Below are positions 43,823 to 52,809 of a stretch of 64,000 bases of DNA, in pieces. The notes beneath the pieces were generated by a model. The model had not been told where the DNA came from. It worked only from the letters and a program-made list of their open reading frames with translations, and made no database searches. Position 1 is the stretch's first letter, and the number at the start of each line of letters is the position of its first letter. The position numbers and the translations under genes are program-made. This stretch comes from JAKACA01 sp050744865 (lineage in GTDB: Bacteria > Actinomycetota > Acidimicrobiia > Acidimicrobiales > Bog-793): the NCBI GenBank assembly GCA_050744865.1, contig JBOGHW010000003.1:118188-182187 (forward strand). Reading direction: 5' to 3'.

Positions 43823-44824
43823 GTGGCTCCCCTCGCCATGGCTGAGCCGTCTCCGGGTTGCGAACGTCCAGCCGGACCACGAGTACCTGACTTCTTCGTG
43901 GTGGGCCACGCCAAGAGCGGCACCACTGCGCTCTACGAGATGCTGCGCCAGCACCCGCAGATCTTCATGCCTGACCTCAAGGAGCCGATGTTCTTCGCAA
44001 CGGATCTGAGGCCGCGTTTCCAGGCGCCCCACAAGGGACTGCTGCCGGTGACGCTCGAGAACTACGTGTCGTTGTTCGCAGCGGCGCTGCCCGGCCAGCT
44101 ACTCGGAGAGGCGTCGGCCTTCTACTTGTTCTCCCGGACTGCTGCAGCTTCCATCGCTGCCTGCAACCCGGCGGCCCGGGTGATAGCCATCTTCCGCGAG
44201 CCGGCCGCCTTCCTCTGCTCCCTCCACCTCCAGCACCGACAGGACCACCAGGAGAGCCGTCGCAGCCTGCGCAAGGCGCTCGCCCTCGAAGCCGATCGGG
44301 AGCAGGGGCGGCGGGTGCCGCCGCGGTCCTACTGCCCCCAGCTCCTGCGGTACTCCGAGCAGATCCGGTACACGGACCAGTTGAGCCGCTACCGCGAAGT
44401 CCTCCCTCCAGGACAGATCCTCGCCCTGGTTTACGACGACTACCGGGGCGACAACGCCGGCACGCTACGGCGCGTGCTCGACTTCCTCGGAGTCGACGCC
44501 TCTGTCCCGCTTGCGGCAACCGAGGCGAACCCGACGGTGGCCGTGCGGTCGCAGTTGCTCGACGAGACGGTCCACCGGGTCTCGGTGGGCAGGGACCCGG
44601 TCTCCAGGGTCGTCAAGGCTGGGATCAAGGCAGCAGTTCCGCCATCTGCTCGCCGCCGCCTCCTCGGCGGCGTCCAGTCGAAGGTCGTCCATGGCGAGCC
44701 TCGCTTCGTGGACCGACGCCTGGTGGCCGAACTGCAGGCCTGGGTGCGCCCCGAAGTGGAGCGCTTCAGTCACTACATGGACCGCGATCTCATCAAGCTC
44801 TGGCACTACGACGATGCCGGCTGA
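43823..44824 (+). CDS. PAPS-dependent sulfotransferase, paralogue 1
   Basis: The 333-residue protein has the 5'-phosphosulfate loop VVGHAKSGTTALYEM near the N-terminus, the 3'-phosphate region RVIAIFREPAAFLCSLHLQH, and YDDYRGDNAGTLRRVLDFLG. It would transfer sulfate from PAPS to a sugar hydroxyl. Two close relatives (one decayed, 50588-51652; one intact, 52764-53843) share the VPDFF-VG-KSGTTALYE start and the RPEVERFS...LWKYD-type end. An internal ATG at 43838 is a possible start. Its stop overlaps the start of the following GT4 gene. Confidence 0.85.
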   Translation: MAPLAMAEPSPGCERPAGPRVPDFFVVGHAKSGTTALYEMLRQHPQIFMPDLKEPMFFATDLRPRFQAPHKGLLPVTLENYVSLFAAALPGQLLGEASAFYLFSRTAAASIAACNPAARVIAIFREPAAFLCSLHLQHRQDHQESRRSLRKALALEADREQGRRVPPRSYCPQLLRYSEQIRYTDQLSRYREVLPPGQILALVYDDYRGDNAGTLRRVLDFLGVDASVPLAATEANPTVAVRSQLLDETVHRVSVGRDPVSRVVKAGIKAAVPPSARRRLLGGVQSKVVHGEPRFVDRRLVAELQAWVRPEVERFSHYMDRDLIKLWHYDDAG

Positions 44825-45950
44825 GGGTACGGGGTTGCCGCCGGCGAGCGACTGGCGGGCTGCCGGGCGCCGCCTGCAGGGCGAGGCCGTACCGCAAGGG
44901 CCGACGGTCGTGTCCGGAAAAGGGCCCTATGGCACAGGGGGGCTGGGCAGGCACCTGGCCGAAGTCGTCGAGGCCCTCCGTTGCCGGGATCGCCTGGCAG
45001 GATGTCTCAGCGCGGCAGAGTTGCCCGGAAAGCTTTCGGGCTCGGGCAGTACGGTGGCATTGGCGAAGGTGAGCACCTGGGCGATGCGACTCCCGCCGGC
45101 TCGATCATCCGCCGGCCGCCGAGTGCTGCTCGAGAGCCGAGGATTCGACGCGGCTGCAGCGCGCCACCTGCCCAGCGGCCCCGAACATCTACTGGCCTTC
45201 AACGGCGCCGCCCTGCAACAGATCGCCGCCGCCCGACGGAAGGGATATCGCTCGGTCGGACTGCTCTCGGCCAACAGCCATCTCAACAACGTCGCCCGCC
45301 AGCACGGCAAAGCGTGGCGCCAGTACCCCATCGAGCGGCCCTGGGGACCTCGGCTCGTCGCCCGCAACCTGGCGGAATACGAGGCTGCCGACCGCGTGTA
45401 CGTGTCGTCGCAGTACGCATGGGACAGCTTCGTCGCCGAGGGGTTCCCTACAGCCCGCCTGGTCATGTTCCCGCTCACACCACACGACCGGTTCCAGCCG
45501 CGTCCGGCCGGGCAGTCGCCCGGCACCTTCAATGTCATGTACGTGGGCAGCCTGTCCGTCAACAAAGGGGTGCCACTGCTCGTGGACGCGGTCCGGCGCA
45601 TCTCACACTCCGACCTCCGGCTAGTTCTCGTGGGCGGGTGGTCGAGCCGTGGCATGAGGCGATTCATTGAGACCGCCATGGAGGCCGACCGCCGCATCTC
45701 GGTCCAGCCGGGCGACCCGCTGCCGCACCTCCACGAGGCCGGCGTCTACGTCCATCCCAGCTACGAGGAGGGCTATGGCTACGCGGCGGCAGAGGCGCTC
45801 GCCTGCGAGGTTCCGCTAGTCGTGAGCGAGGACTCCGCCGTCAAGGAGCACGCCGGGGGCAGCACGCCGATGACAGTCGTGCCGACCGGCGACTTGAGTG
45901 CACTGGTGGACGCTATAGATTCAGCCTATGGGCGCGCATGGGTCCGCTGA
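44814..45950 (+). CDS. GT4 family glycosyltransferase
   Basis: The 378-residue protein is a GT-B glycosyltransferase of family 4. VVSGKGPYGTGGLGRHLAEV is the N-terminal acceptor loop, VMYVGSLSVNKGVPLLVDAV opens the C-terminal domain, and HPSYEEGYGYAAAEALACEV is the nucleotide-sugar site with the E-x7-E pair. ATG 44814 overlaps the sulfotransferase stop by 11 bp, which implies coupled translation. The larger frame upstream (from 44511) is a shadow of that sulfotransferase. Confidence 0.85.
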   Translation: MPAEGTGLPPASDWRAAGRRLQGEAVPQGPTVVSGKGPYGTGGLGRHLAEVVEALRCRDRLAGCLSAAELPGKLSGSGSTVALAKVSTWAMRLPPARSSAGRRVLLESRGFDAAAARHLPSGPEHLLAFNGAALQQIAAARRKGYRSVGLLSANSHLNNVARQHGKAWRQYPIERPWGPRLVARNLAEYEAADRVYVSSQYAWDSFVAEGFPTARLVMFPLTPHDRFQPRPAGQSPGTFNVMYVGSLSVNKGVPLLVDAVRRISHSDLRLVLVGGWSSRGMRRFIETAMEADRRISVQPGDPLPHLHEAGVYVHPSYEEGYGYAAAEALACEVPLVVSEDSAVKEHAGGSTPMTVVPTGDLSALVDAIDSAYGRAWVR

Positions 45951-46000
45951 ACGCACCCGGCCGCCGCCATCCACCTTCGGTTTAGGCGATCGGAACTGAC

Positions 46001-47239
46001 CTGAGAGTACGGTTCGTACTGACAACACCCCTCGTCCACGGCGGCATGGCGCTGGCAACCCGACGGCTGGCGCTGGCGCTGAGCGAGGGCGGCCACGCCT
46101 GCGACATCGTCGTGCCGGGGTCACTGGACGTTGAACCGGGAGCCTGGGAAGTGCCTGTCCGCGGCATCGAGGCGCTCCCGCAGTCCCAAGAGCCGCTCAC
46201 ATCACAGGATCAGCTGTCCAGCCAGTTGGCCGTAGATCGGCCCGACGTCGTCGTGGTGGCAGAGGGTCGTAGCGGGCTGCTCGTCGCGGCATCCAGGGTG
46301 GCACCGACGCTGCTTCACTGCCACGTGCACTCGGTCGCCTGCCCCGATGACGCCCGCTACTGGAGCCGACTCGGCCGGGAGTGCAGCGTGAAAGCCGGCT
46401 GGAAGTGCCTGGCCATGCGACCCTTGCTGGGCTGCACGAACCTGGCACGGGCCACGTCCGTCAAGCCGGTGCTGGCTCGGCGCCGCCTGGGCGAGCTCGT
46501 CTGCGGTGGCGCCGTCGGAGCGCTCGCCATCAGCAGCCACCAGGCCAGCCTGCTACGAGGAGCTGGGGTCGAGAGCCAATCGGTCGCAGTGCTGCCTAAC
46601 CTCGGCATGCGCCTCACGCCTGCGGAGCTGCGTAAGGCTGCGGCTTCCACGGCCGCGGAATATCGCTCGACTGCCGTGTACATCGGCCGCCTCAGCAAGA
46701 CGAAGGGAGCGCATCTCCTTCCCGCTCTTGCCTCGCGGCTTACCCCTACGCCGCTCAGGGTGTTCGGCGAGGGTTACCTCGACTCCTTCCTGCGCGACCG
46801 GATACCGACCTGTCTCGGCGGGCAGGTGCCACAACGGCGAGTAGCCGGGTTGCTGCAGTGGGCGAGCAGTGTCCTGTCTCCCTCGTTGTGGCCGGAACCT
46901 GGGGGAATCGTAGGGATAGACGCCCAGCTGTTCGGGGCGCCCCTTGGCACCTTCGACATCGGGAGCGCGTCGGACTGGCCACAGGCGACTCTCTTCCCGG
47001 TGGGAGACACCGACGCCATGGCGAGGTGGGCTGGCAGACAAGCCTCGGTCTCCTCCCCGCGACCAGCCGAGCTGATCGCCTCGGCTCAGGACCGGTACTG
47101 GCGCCGCGTCGCCTCTCGAGCCTCAGGCTTGCTGGAGGAGTTCAAGTCGTCCGGGAAGTTCGTGGACTCCGCGACCGACGCCGTGCGCCAGGACGTCGGC
47201 GCGTCGCTCGGTCTACCGCAGCCGCGGGATGGCGGCTGA
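46001..47239 (+). CDS. GT4-like glycosyltransferase with non-canonical or uncertain start
   Basis: The protein (about 412 residues from CTG 46001; 397 from ATG 46046) looks like a GT-B glycosyltransferase: VRFVLTTPLVHGGMALATRR at the N-terminus, YIGRLSKTKGAHLLPALASR opening the second domain, and SLWPEPGGIVGIDAQLFGAP at the donor site. The first strand RVRFVLTTP lies before the first ATG, and between the stop at 45983 and 46046 there is no ATG, GTG or TTG in frame, so a CTG start is suspected. Its stop overlaps the next gene's ATG. Confidence 0.7.
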   Translation: MRVRFVLTTPLVHGGMALATRRLALALSEGGHACDIVVPGSLDVEPGAWEVPVRGIEALPQSQEPLTSQDQLSSQLAVDRPDVVVVAEGRSGLLVAASRVAPTLLHCHVHSVACPDDARYWSRLGRECSVKAGWKCLAMRPLLGCTNLARATSVKPVLARRRLGELVCGGAVGALAISSHQASLLRGAGVESQSVAVLPNLGMRLTPAELRKAAASTAAEYRSTAVYIGRLSKTKGAHLLPALASRLTPTPLRVFGEGYLDSFLRDRIPTCLGGQVPQRRVAGLLQWASSVLSPSLWPEPGGIVGIDAQLFGAPLGTFDIGSASDWPQATLFPVGDTDAMARWAGRQASVSSPRPAELIASAQDRYWRRVASRASGLLEEFKSSGKFVDSATDAVRQDVGASLGLPQPRDGG

Positions 47240-48348
47240 TGCGCCTGCTCAATCTCGGAGCCTCCGAAGGAACCCTTTGCGGAGCACGCGACTACGCCAC
47301 GCTGCTGGCAGGCGAACTGAGCCGCCTCGGTCACGACATCGAGACTCAGTGGCTGCAGCGGCCACTGCCGCCAGGCTCGGCCCGCAACCGGCTGAAGGTG
47401 GCCCTGGCGCCGGCAAGAGAAGGGCGCTTCGACGCGGTCCTTTGGCACTACTCGGTCTTCACCTACTCACATCGCGGCGTTCCCTCAATGGTCTGGCCCT
47501 ATGCCATGGCTCTGCGGGCCATCCCGGTACCCGTCGTTACCGTCCTCCATGAGCTTGTCTACCCGTGGGGGCACAAAGGGTTGACGGGTACCTTGTGGGC
47601 GTCTTCGCAACGGATGGCGCTGCCCGCCGTAGTCGGGGTGTCCGCCGGTCTCGTCGTGACGGTCGAAGAGAGGGCGAGCTGGCTGCAGAGCCGACCGTAC
47701 CTACCCCGCCGTCCAGTCGTGACGTCGCCGGTCTTCTCGAACCTTCCCGAGGTCACGGTCTCCCGGCGACTGAACGGGGACATACGGATTGGCATGTTCG
47801 GGTACCCCGGGTCGTCGGCCAAGCTCGTGGCGGCAGCGCTGTCGCGGATTCTGGGCGGCGGCCAACCCGCAGAGCTGTTGCTGCTCGGATCGCCTGGCCC
47901 GGGATCCCCGGCGGCCGCAGAGTGGGAGTCAGCCGGCGCTTGCTCCGGAACAACCGGCGCCTTGCGGTTCTCGGGCGTGCTGCCGCCAGAGCAGCTGGCC
48001 TCCGAGATGGCGGGCTGCGACATGCTCCTGTTCCACGACGGGGACGGACCGGTGTCGCGCAAGGGGACCCTTGCAGCGGCGCTGGCCTCAGGCCGGCCCC
48101 TCGTGGCTGTGGACGGACCGCACACCTGGCCGGCCCTCGTCGCCGAACGGGCTGTGCGCCTCGTACCGCCAGACGCCGAGCTGCTGGCTGCCGCACTCAT
48201 CGATCTGGCGGGCGACGCGCGCTCTCGTGAGGCGCTAGGAGCCAGGGGGCGCTCCTTCTACGACCGCAACCAAGGCATCGGAGTCGTGGCCTCGTCGATT
48301 GCGGCGTTCATAGAGGAGCTCACCAGCAGGTGCGCCGACGCGAGATAA
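47239..48348 (+). CDS. GT4-like glycosyltransferase
   Basis: The 369-residue product has a GT-B layout: RLLNLGASEGTLCGARDYAT, the mid-domain VTVLHELVYPWGHKG, and the second domain with RIGMFGYPGSSAKLVAAALS. A GDGPVSRKGTLAAALASGRP segment stands in place of the standard E-x7-E site, so catalytic details may differ from mainstream GT4. ATG 47239 shares its A with the TGA of the upstream gene, so coupling is tight. It ends the forward-strand block of the glycan locus. Confidence 0.75.
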   Translation: MRLLNLGASEGTLCGARDYATLLAGELSRLGHDIETQWLQRPLPPGSARNRLKVALAPAREGRFDAVLWHYSVFTYSHRGVPSMVWPYAMALRAIPVPVVTVLHELVYPWGHKGLTGTLWASSQRMALPAVVGVSAGLVVTVEERASWLQSRPYLPRRPVVTSPVFSNLPEVTVSRRLNGDIRIGMFGYPGSSAKLVAAALSRILGGGQPAELLLLGSPGPGSPAAAEWESAGACSGTTGALRFSGVLPPEQLASEMAGCDMLLFHDGDGPVSRKGTLAAALASGRPLVAVDGPHTWPALVAERAVRLVPPDAELLAAALIDLAGDARSREALGARGRSFYDRNQGIGVVASSIAAFIEELTSRCADAR

Positions 48349-48443
48349 ATGCGAGACCGCCGACCCACAGAGCGACCGCCGCCGAAGCGGAGCAGGCGGC
48401 AGTTGGCCGCCGCAAGTGCGAGTCCGAGCGCGCCGCGACACCG

Positions 48444-49604
48444 TTACCCTCTCCCGGTCGAGACTGAATCCAACATCTCCCCGAAACGCGCGGCGATCGT
48501 CTCCCAGTCCAGAGCCATCGCCCGTCGCCGCGCCTGTTCGCCGAGGCTCCGGCGCCGCTGAGGTTCGTCGGCCATCCGGACTAGTGCCGCCGCCAGGTCG
48601 CTGGCCCGCGGCTGCACGATCACACCCGCCTCGTCCTTGCCTACGAGGTCGGTCACTCCGTGCACGGCCGTCGCCACGACAGGAAGCCCGCACGCCGCAG
48701 CCTCATGCGCCACCAGGGAGTACGTCTCGTACTCGCTCGGTAGCAAGAGCACGTCAGCACCGAGGTAGAAGCGCTTCACGTCTGCTTGATGCCCAAAAAA
48801 GCGGATCCACTCCCCCGACCCTGCCCGCGCCGAGTAACGGCGCTCGTCGCCGGATCCGACGACCCAGAGCCGCACATCGGCATCGGTCGACCGGGCCGAA
48901 CGTACGCCGTCGATGGCAAGGCCCAGCCCCTTGCGGTCCCAGTCGCCACCGGCGAACACCGCTACGAGCGCGCTCTCGGGGACGCCGTGCTCGGCCCGCG
49001 CGGCGGCACGAGCAACCTCGTCGGGCCGGAAGACTCGGGTGTCGACTCCGTTCGGAATCACAGCCACGGGCACGCCGGGATAGTGCTCTGCCAGCTCGCT
49101 GCCTACGCCAACCGACACGGCATGCAGCAGGCGGACGCGACCAATGCGGTAGCACCAGCGCTCGGCTGCAAGGGCGAGAAGTCGCTTCACACCGGTGTTC
49201 AGGCGCCGGAGCGACGTAGCCTCCGGCGGAGCCAGGTGGCCTGTAATAGCCACAACACCGGCGTGGCACATATGAACGCTGGCGACGTCGACCCGGTTGG
49301 GCACTATCGCCCCGCAAGTATGGACTACCCCGTCGCCGAGGCGGCGGAGCCTCAGGCCGGCCAGCACGAAGAATGTCAGGAACTTGAGCGGCATCGGTCG
49401 GCTCGGGATTGGTATGCGATGCCACGTCACCAAGGGGCGGAGATCGGGATCCAGCCTGGCGGCGACGACAGATATGTCCCAGCCTCCTGCGAGACGCCGG
49501 ATCAGCTCAGCGTGCACCTTCTCCATGCCGCCGTACATGCCGATGTCGTGGGCGACGACGACCAGGCGCCGCCTGGGTGCGCTCGCCCGAGCGATCGCCG
49601 TCAC
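48444..49604 (-). CDS. GT4 family glycosyltransferase
   Basis: The 386-residue protein is a typical GT4: VVVAHDIGMYGGMEKVHAEL at the N-terminal loop, VAVIPNGVDTRVFRPDEVAR at the domain junction, VAVFAGGDWDRKGLGLAIDG, and LPSEYETYSLVAHEAAACGL with the donor-site Glu pair. The start is GTG 49604, overlapping the stop of the FkbM methyltransferase by 4 bp (GTGA), so the two form a minus-strand operon. The longer frame is a shadow of that methyltransferase. Confidence 0.87.
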   Translation of the reverse strand: MTAIARASAPRRRLVVVAHDIGMYGGMEKVHAELIRRLAGGWDISVVAARLDPDLRPLVTWHRIPIPSRPMPLKFLTFFVLAGLRLRRLGDGVVHTCGAIVPNRVDVASVHMCHAGVVAITGHLAPPEATSLRRLNTGVKRLLALAAERWCYRIGRVRLLHAVSVGVGSELAEHYPGVPVAVIPNGVDTRVFRPDEVARAAARAEHGVPESALVAVFAGGDWDRKGLGLAIDGVRSARSTDADVRLWVVGSGDERRYSARAGSGEWIRFFGHQADVKRFYLGADVLLLPSEYETYSLVAHEAAACGLPVVATAVHGVTDLVGKDEAGVIVQPRASDLAAALVRMADEPQRRRSLGEQARRRAMALDWETIAARFGEMLDSVSTGRG

Positions 49605-50422
49605 CTTTGCGAGGGTCCGAGCGCCAGCCTGGAAGCACAGATCGCCTGGCCTGCCTCCAGGATCTGCACGGGCTGCAGCTGCTGCCCGATCTTCCACGCC
49701 GTGAGGCCGCATGATCTGAGCAGGTCGAGCATCGAGGCTCGGTCGTCGGCAGACAGCTTCATGTCGACATCGACGAGCAGGGTGAAGCGCTGGCTTCTCG
49801 ACAGCAACGACCGGGCTCCCTCGAGGACTGCCAGGTCGCCACCTTCGACGTCGACCTTGAGCAGATCGATGTCAGCGATCTCGAGATCGGCGAGGCAGTC
49901 GTCGAGAGGGCGAACAGCGACCTCGAACGGATCTCGGTCGTCAGACCGCTTGTGATCCGCCCGGAGCGAGCCCCATCCTGACTTGGCACCGGGGTAAAAG
50001 GTCGCGCGGCCGGCGTGCTCGGCGAGCGCCACGTCGAGGACCTCGACCCACTGGCAGGCGTTGGCGGCCAGGCTCTTGCGCAGCCAGAGCAGGTTCTCCG
50101 GGTCAGGCTCGAAGGCAACGACCCGACCTCGCCGGCCGACAGCCCGGGCGAACATAAGCGAGTAGTCGCCCTTGTTGGCACCCACGTCGACCGCCACCAT
50201 GCCAGGCTGCAAGAGCCTCCGTACGAGCGCGCCGTTCCAGTACTCGAAGACGCGGAGCGCCCGGTGGATCATCATCGGCGACTCGCTCAAGTTCAGGTAG
50301 ATAAGCCCGTCCTGGCCGCGAATCCGCAGGTGGCGGTCGGGTAGCAGGAAAGGCAGCCGGCGGCTGGCGAAATATGCCAGCCGGTATCGTGCTTTGACGC
50401 CGAGAGGACGGGGATCCCTCAA
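49601..50422 (-). CDS. FkbM-family SAM-dependent methyltransferase
   Basis: The 273-residue protein has the FkbM core: MVAVDVGANKGDYSLMFARA (motif I), VVAFEPDPENLLWLRKSLAA, and IDLLKVDVEGGDLAVLEGAR (the KxDVEG signature), with LRIRGQDGLIYLNLSESPMM at the N-terminus. FkbM enzymes O-methylate sugars or polyketides; here it probably methylates a glycan residue. Its stop overlaps the downstream GT4 start. A decayed FkbM copy lies at 56.4-56.9 kb. Confidence 0.85.
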   Translation of the reverse strand: MRDPRPLGVKARYRLAYFASRRLPFLLPDRHLRIRGQDGLIYLNLSESPMMIHRALRVFEYWNGALVRRLLQPGMVAVDVGANKGDYSLMFARAVGRRGRVVAFEPDPENLLWLRKSLAANACQWVEVLDVALAEHAGRATFYPGAKSGWGSLRADHKRSDDRDPFEVAVRPLDDCLADLEIADIDLLKVDVEGGDLAVLEGARSLLSRSQRFTLLVDVDMKLSADDRASMLDLLRSCGLTAWKIGQQLQPVQILEAGQAICASRLALGPSQR

Positions 50423-50587
50423 CGCCGGCGCCCGGTGCTGAGGGTCGTCAGATCGAGAGCCACGGCCAGGTGAGGGTTCCCGAGCGACTCTGCCAGCATG
50501 GATCGCACGGTAGTCGACGGCGGATCCGGCACCTGACAGATCGGGTGCACTGCCGGCGGGAGGCTGGCAAGTTACGCCACACCAGTC

Positions 50588-51652
50588 TCACTCGTACTTC
50601 CACAGCGAGAGCAGGTCGCGTCCCGTGTACTCGCTGAGTTTCTCCACCTCGGTTCGGGCGTGACGCCGGATCTCGTCCATCAGCTCATCGTCGACCGGCT
50701 GCGGCGGCGTGTACAGCAGGTTGTCCTCGACGGCGCCGAGGAGCCGGCGTCGCATAGAAAGCGGGGATGAGCGCCTTCGTCGCGCGGTTCACGGTGGCGG
50801 CCACCGGGCCTCCCCGCCCGTCGCGCAGCTTGTACACGGCTTCGCGCAGGCGCACCGAGCGCACCCGGACGGTCGGGTTGGCCTCGGCAGGGCGAGTGGG
50901 ACCGAGGAGTCGGCGCCGAGGAACTGCAGGACCTGGCAGACCGTTGCCGTGTTGTCGTCTCGAAAGTCGTCGTATGCCAAGTCGAGCACTTGGTGGCGCG
51001 GCAGCACGGCGTGATACCGGCACAGCTGGTCGGCATACCGCAGGCGTGACCAGTAGCGAAGCTGGGCGACCGTGAGCGTCTCGCCGTCTCGGGCGCCGGC
51101 GGGCTCAAACTCGTCAAACCGCAGGGCGGCGCGCAGGTCTGGCGCCTTCTCGGCCCTGTTCTGGACAAGCTGCAGGTACATCGACGCCAGGAAGGCGGCC
51201 GGTTCCCGGAAGATGGCAATGACACGCGCTTGCGGGCTCAGGGCGGCGATTGCCTTCGGGGCGGCCCGTGAAGCGAGGTACTGGGGTGAGGCCTCTCCGG
51301 CCAGTTGGTCGTTCCCGGCGCGAGCGAAGAGCGCGAGGTAGTCGCCCAGCGTCTCGATGCCTGCGATCGCCCTCGGAGCCTCTCGTGAGTAGGCGAGCTG
51401 CGGTGAAGCGGCCGGCGCGGCGCGGTCGTCATCGGTCGCCGCGAAGAGAGCGGCGTAGCTGTCCAGCTCCGACCCGGCAGAGAAACGGGCCTGCCTCACG
51501 AAGGCGTCGCTCGCCAGGTATCGGGGCTCCTTCACGTCCGGCATGAAGATCCCTGGGTGCCGCCGGAGCGTCTCGTAGAGCGCCGTGGTCCCGCACTTCG
51601 GGTGGCCAACGATGAAGAAGTCGGGAACTCGCGGCTTCGCCATCCGGGGCAT
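50588..51652 (-). pseudogene. Sulfotransferase pseudogene (two frameshifts), paralogue 2
   Basis: The first 255 residues are intact: VPDFFIVGHPKCGTTALYET loop, EPRYLASDAFVRQARF, VIAIFREPAAFLASMYLQLV and YDDFRDDNTATVCQVLQFLG. Near 50893 the frame shifts (the sequence continues AEANPTVRVRSVRLREAVYK in another phase), and near 50755 it shifts again (LLYTPPQPVDDELMDEIRRH, ending LLSLWKYE). Joined, it aligns end to end with the intact paralogue at 52764-53843. Either the gene is dead or the assembly has two indels; the truncated 287-residue product would lack the C-terminal helices. Confidence 0.8.
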
Positions 51653-51729
51653 GCTACCGGGGCTTCTGCACGCCCTTTGCTAGTCTTTGGAATGACTCGT
51701 GAACTGGCCGGCCGGGAGGGCGCAACTGA

Positions 51730-52809
51730 GTGCGCATCTTCCTGACCGGGCACGGCACCCTACCGGAGCGGCTCACCTGGTACCGCGAGTCCATCGACCG
51801 CCTGGCGCCGAAGCACCGTCTGGTGTCGTCGCCTGGGCAAGCAGACATCGTGTTCTGCGCCGAGTCCGGCAGCAACAAGTTCCGCAGCTTCGCCAAGACG
51901 CTCGAGCTGGACAGCGCCGTCACCTCTCACCCTGACAAGGTCTTCATCTACGACTACGGCGACCATCCTGTCTTCTTCTTGTCCGGGCTCTACAGCAACA
52001 TGCCGCGCCAACGCGTGGACCCCGTGCGCACGCGGCCAGCCGACACATGGTCTGAGATCGAGCCGGCCGCCGTGGCCGAGCTACTCGGGCGCCGGGGCGA
52101 GCCGAGCCTGCTCTTCTCGTTCCGAGGCTCGAACTCGGCGACGGTCCGGGAGAGCCTCTACGCCCTGAACACTTCGGGTTTGGAGGCGAGGATCACTAGG
52201 ACCTTCCGGTGGTGGGACTACGGGGAGGCCTCCGAGGACAAGGACCGTCGCGTTTACCTCGACGAGCTGCGGGACAGCCTGTTCGTGCTTTGCCCGCGCG
52301 GGCTCGCCCCGCAGAGCCGCCGGACATACGAGACGATGCAGCTGGGGCGAGTGCCGGTCATCCTGTCCGACGACTGGGTACCACCGGACGGCGTGGCGTG
52401 GCCAGACTTCTCGATCCGCGTAGCAGAGAGCCGGTGCGCCGAGCTCCCTCAGATCCTCGAGGACCACCGGCCCGACGCCGCTGAGATGGGGCGTGCAGCA
52501 CGAGCCGCCTGGGACGAGAAGATCAAGCCCGGACCTGTGCTCATGCGCCGCTGGCTCGGGGCGATCCAAGAGATCATGGAGACGCGCCCATCGGGATGGT
52601 CAGAGGCGGCGCAGTATCGGCGCTGGCGTTCGAACCGCTTCCTCTGGGACAACGGTATCCACCCGGCCCAGAGCGCTGCCAAGCGCCTGCTTGGCCGGCG
52701 CCGCCCGGGCCCGACTGACCTCCCTGCAGGCTCGAAAATCTCAGCTGGGCTCGGCGTGAGCTCTCAGTCGTACTTCCATAGCGCCAGGAGATCCCGTCCC
52801 ATCTGCTGA
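51730..52809 (+). CDS. Exostosin-like glycosyltransferase (GT47-type), paralogue 2
   Basis: The 359-residue protein closely parallels the copy at 25693: RIFLTGHGTLPERLTWYRES, LLFSFRGSNSATVRESLYAL, RTFRWWDYGEASEDKDRRVY, VLCPRGLAPQSRRTYETMQL and RWRSNRFLWDNGIHPAQSAA. The exostosin fold transfers uronic acid or hexose onto glycans. The reading frame starts at GTG 51730. The last 46 bp overlap the convergent sulfotransferase gene, and its C-terminal 30 residues are unlike paralogue 1. It lies between two sulfotransferase paralogues, supporting a joint role. Confidence 0.75.
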   Translation: MRIFLTGHGTLPERLTWYRESIDRLAPKHRLVSSPGQADIVFCAESGSNKFRSFAKTLELDSAVTSHPDKVFIYDYGDHPVFFLSGLYSNMPRQRVDPVRTRPADTWSEIEPAAVAELLGRRGEPSLLFSFRGSNSATVRESLYALNTSGLEARITRTFRWWDYGEASEDKDRRVYLDELRDSLFVLCPRGLAPQSRRTYETMQLGRVPVILSDDWVPPDGVAWPDFSIRVAESRCAELPQILEDHRPDAAEMGRAARAAWDEKIKPGPVLMRRWLGAIQEIMETRPSGWSEAAQYRRWRSNRFLWDNGIHPAQSAAKRLLGRRRPGPTDLPAGSKISAGLGVSSQSYFHSARRSRPIC

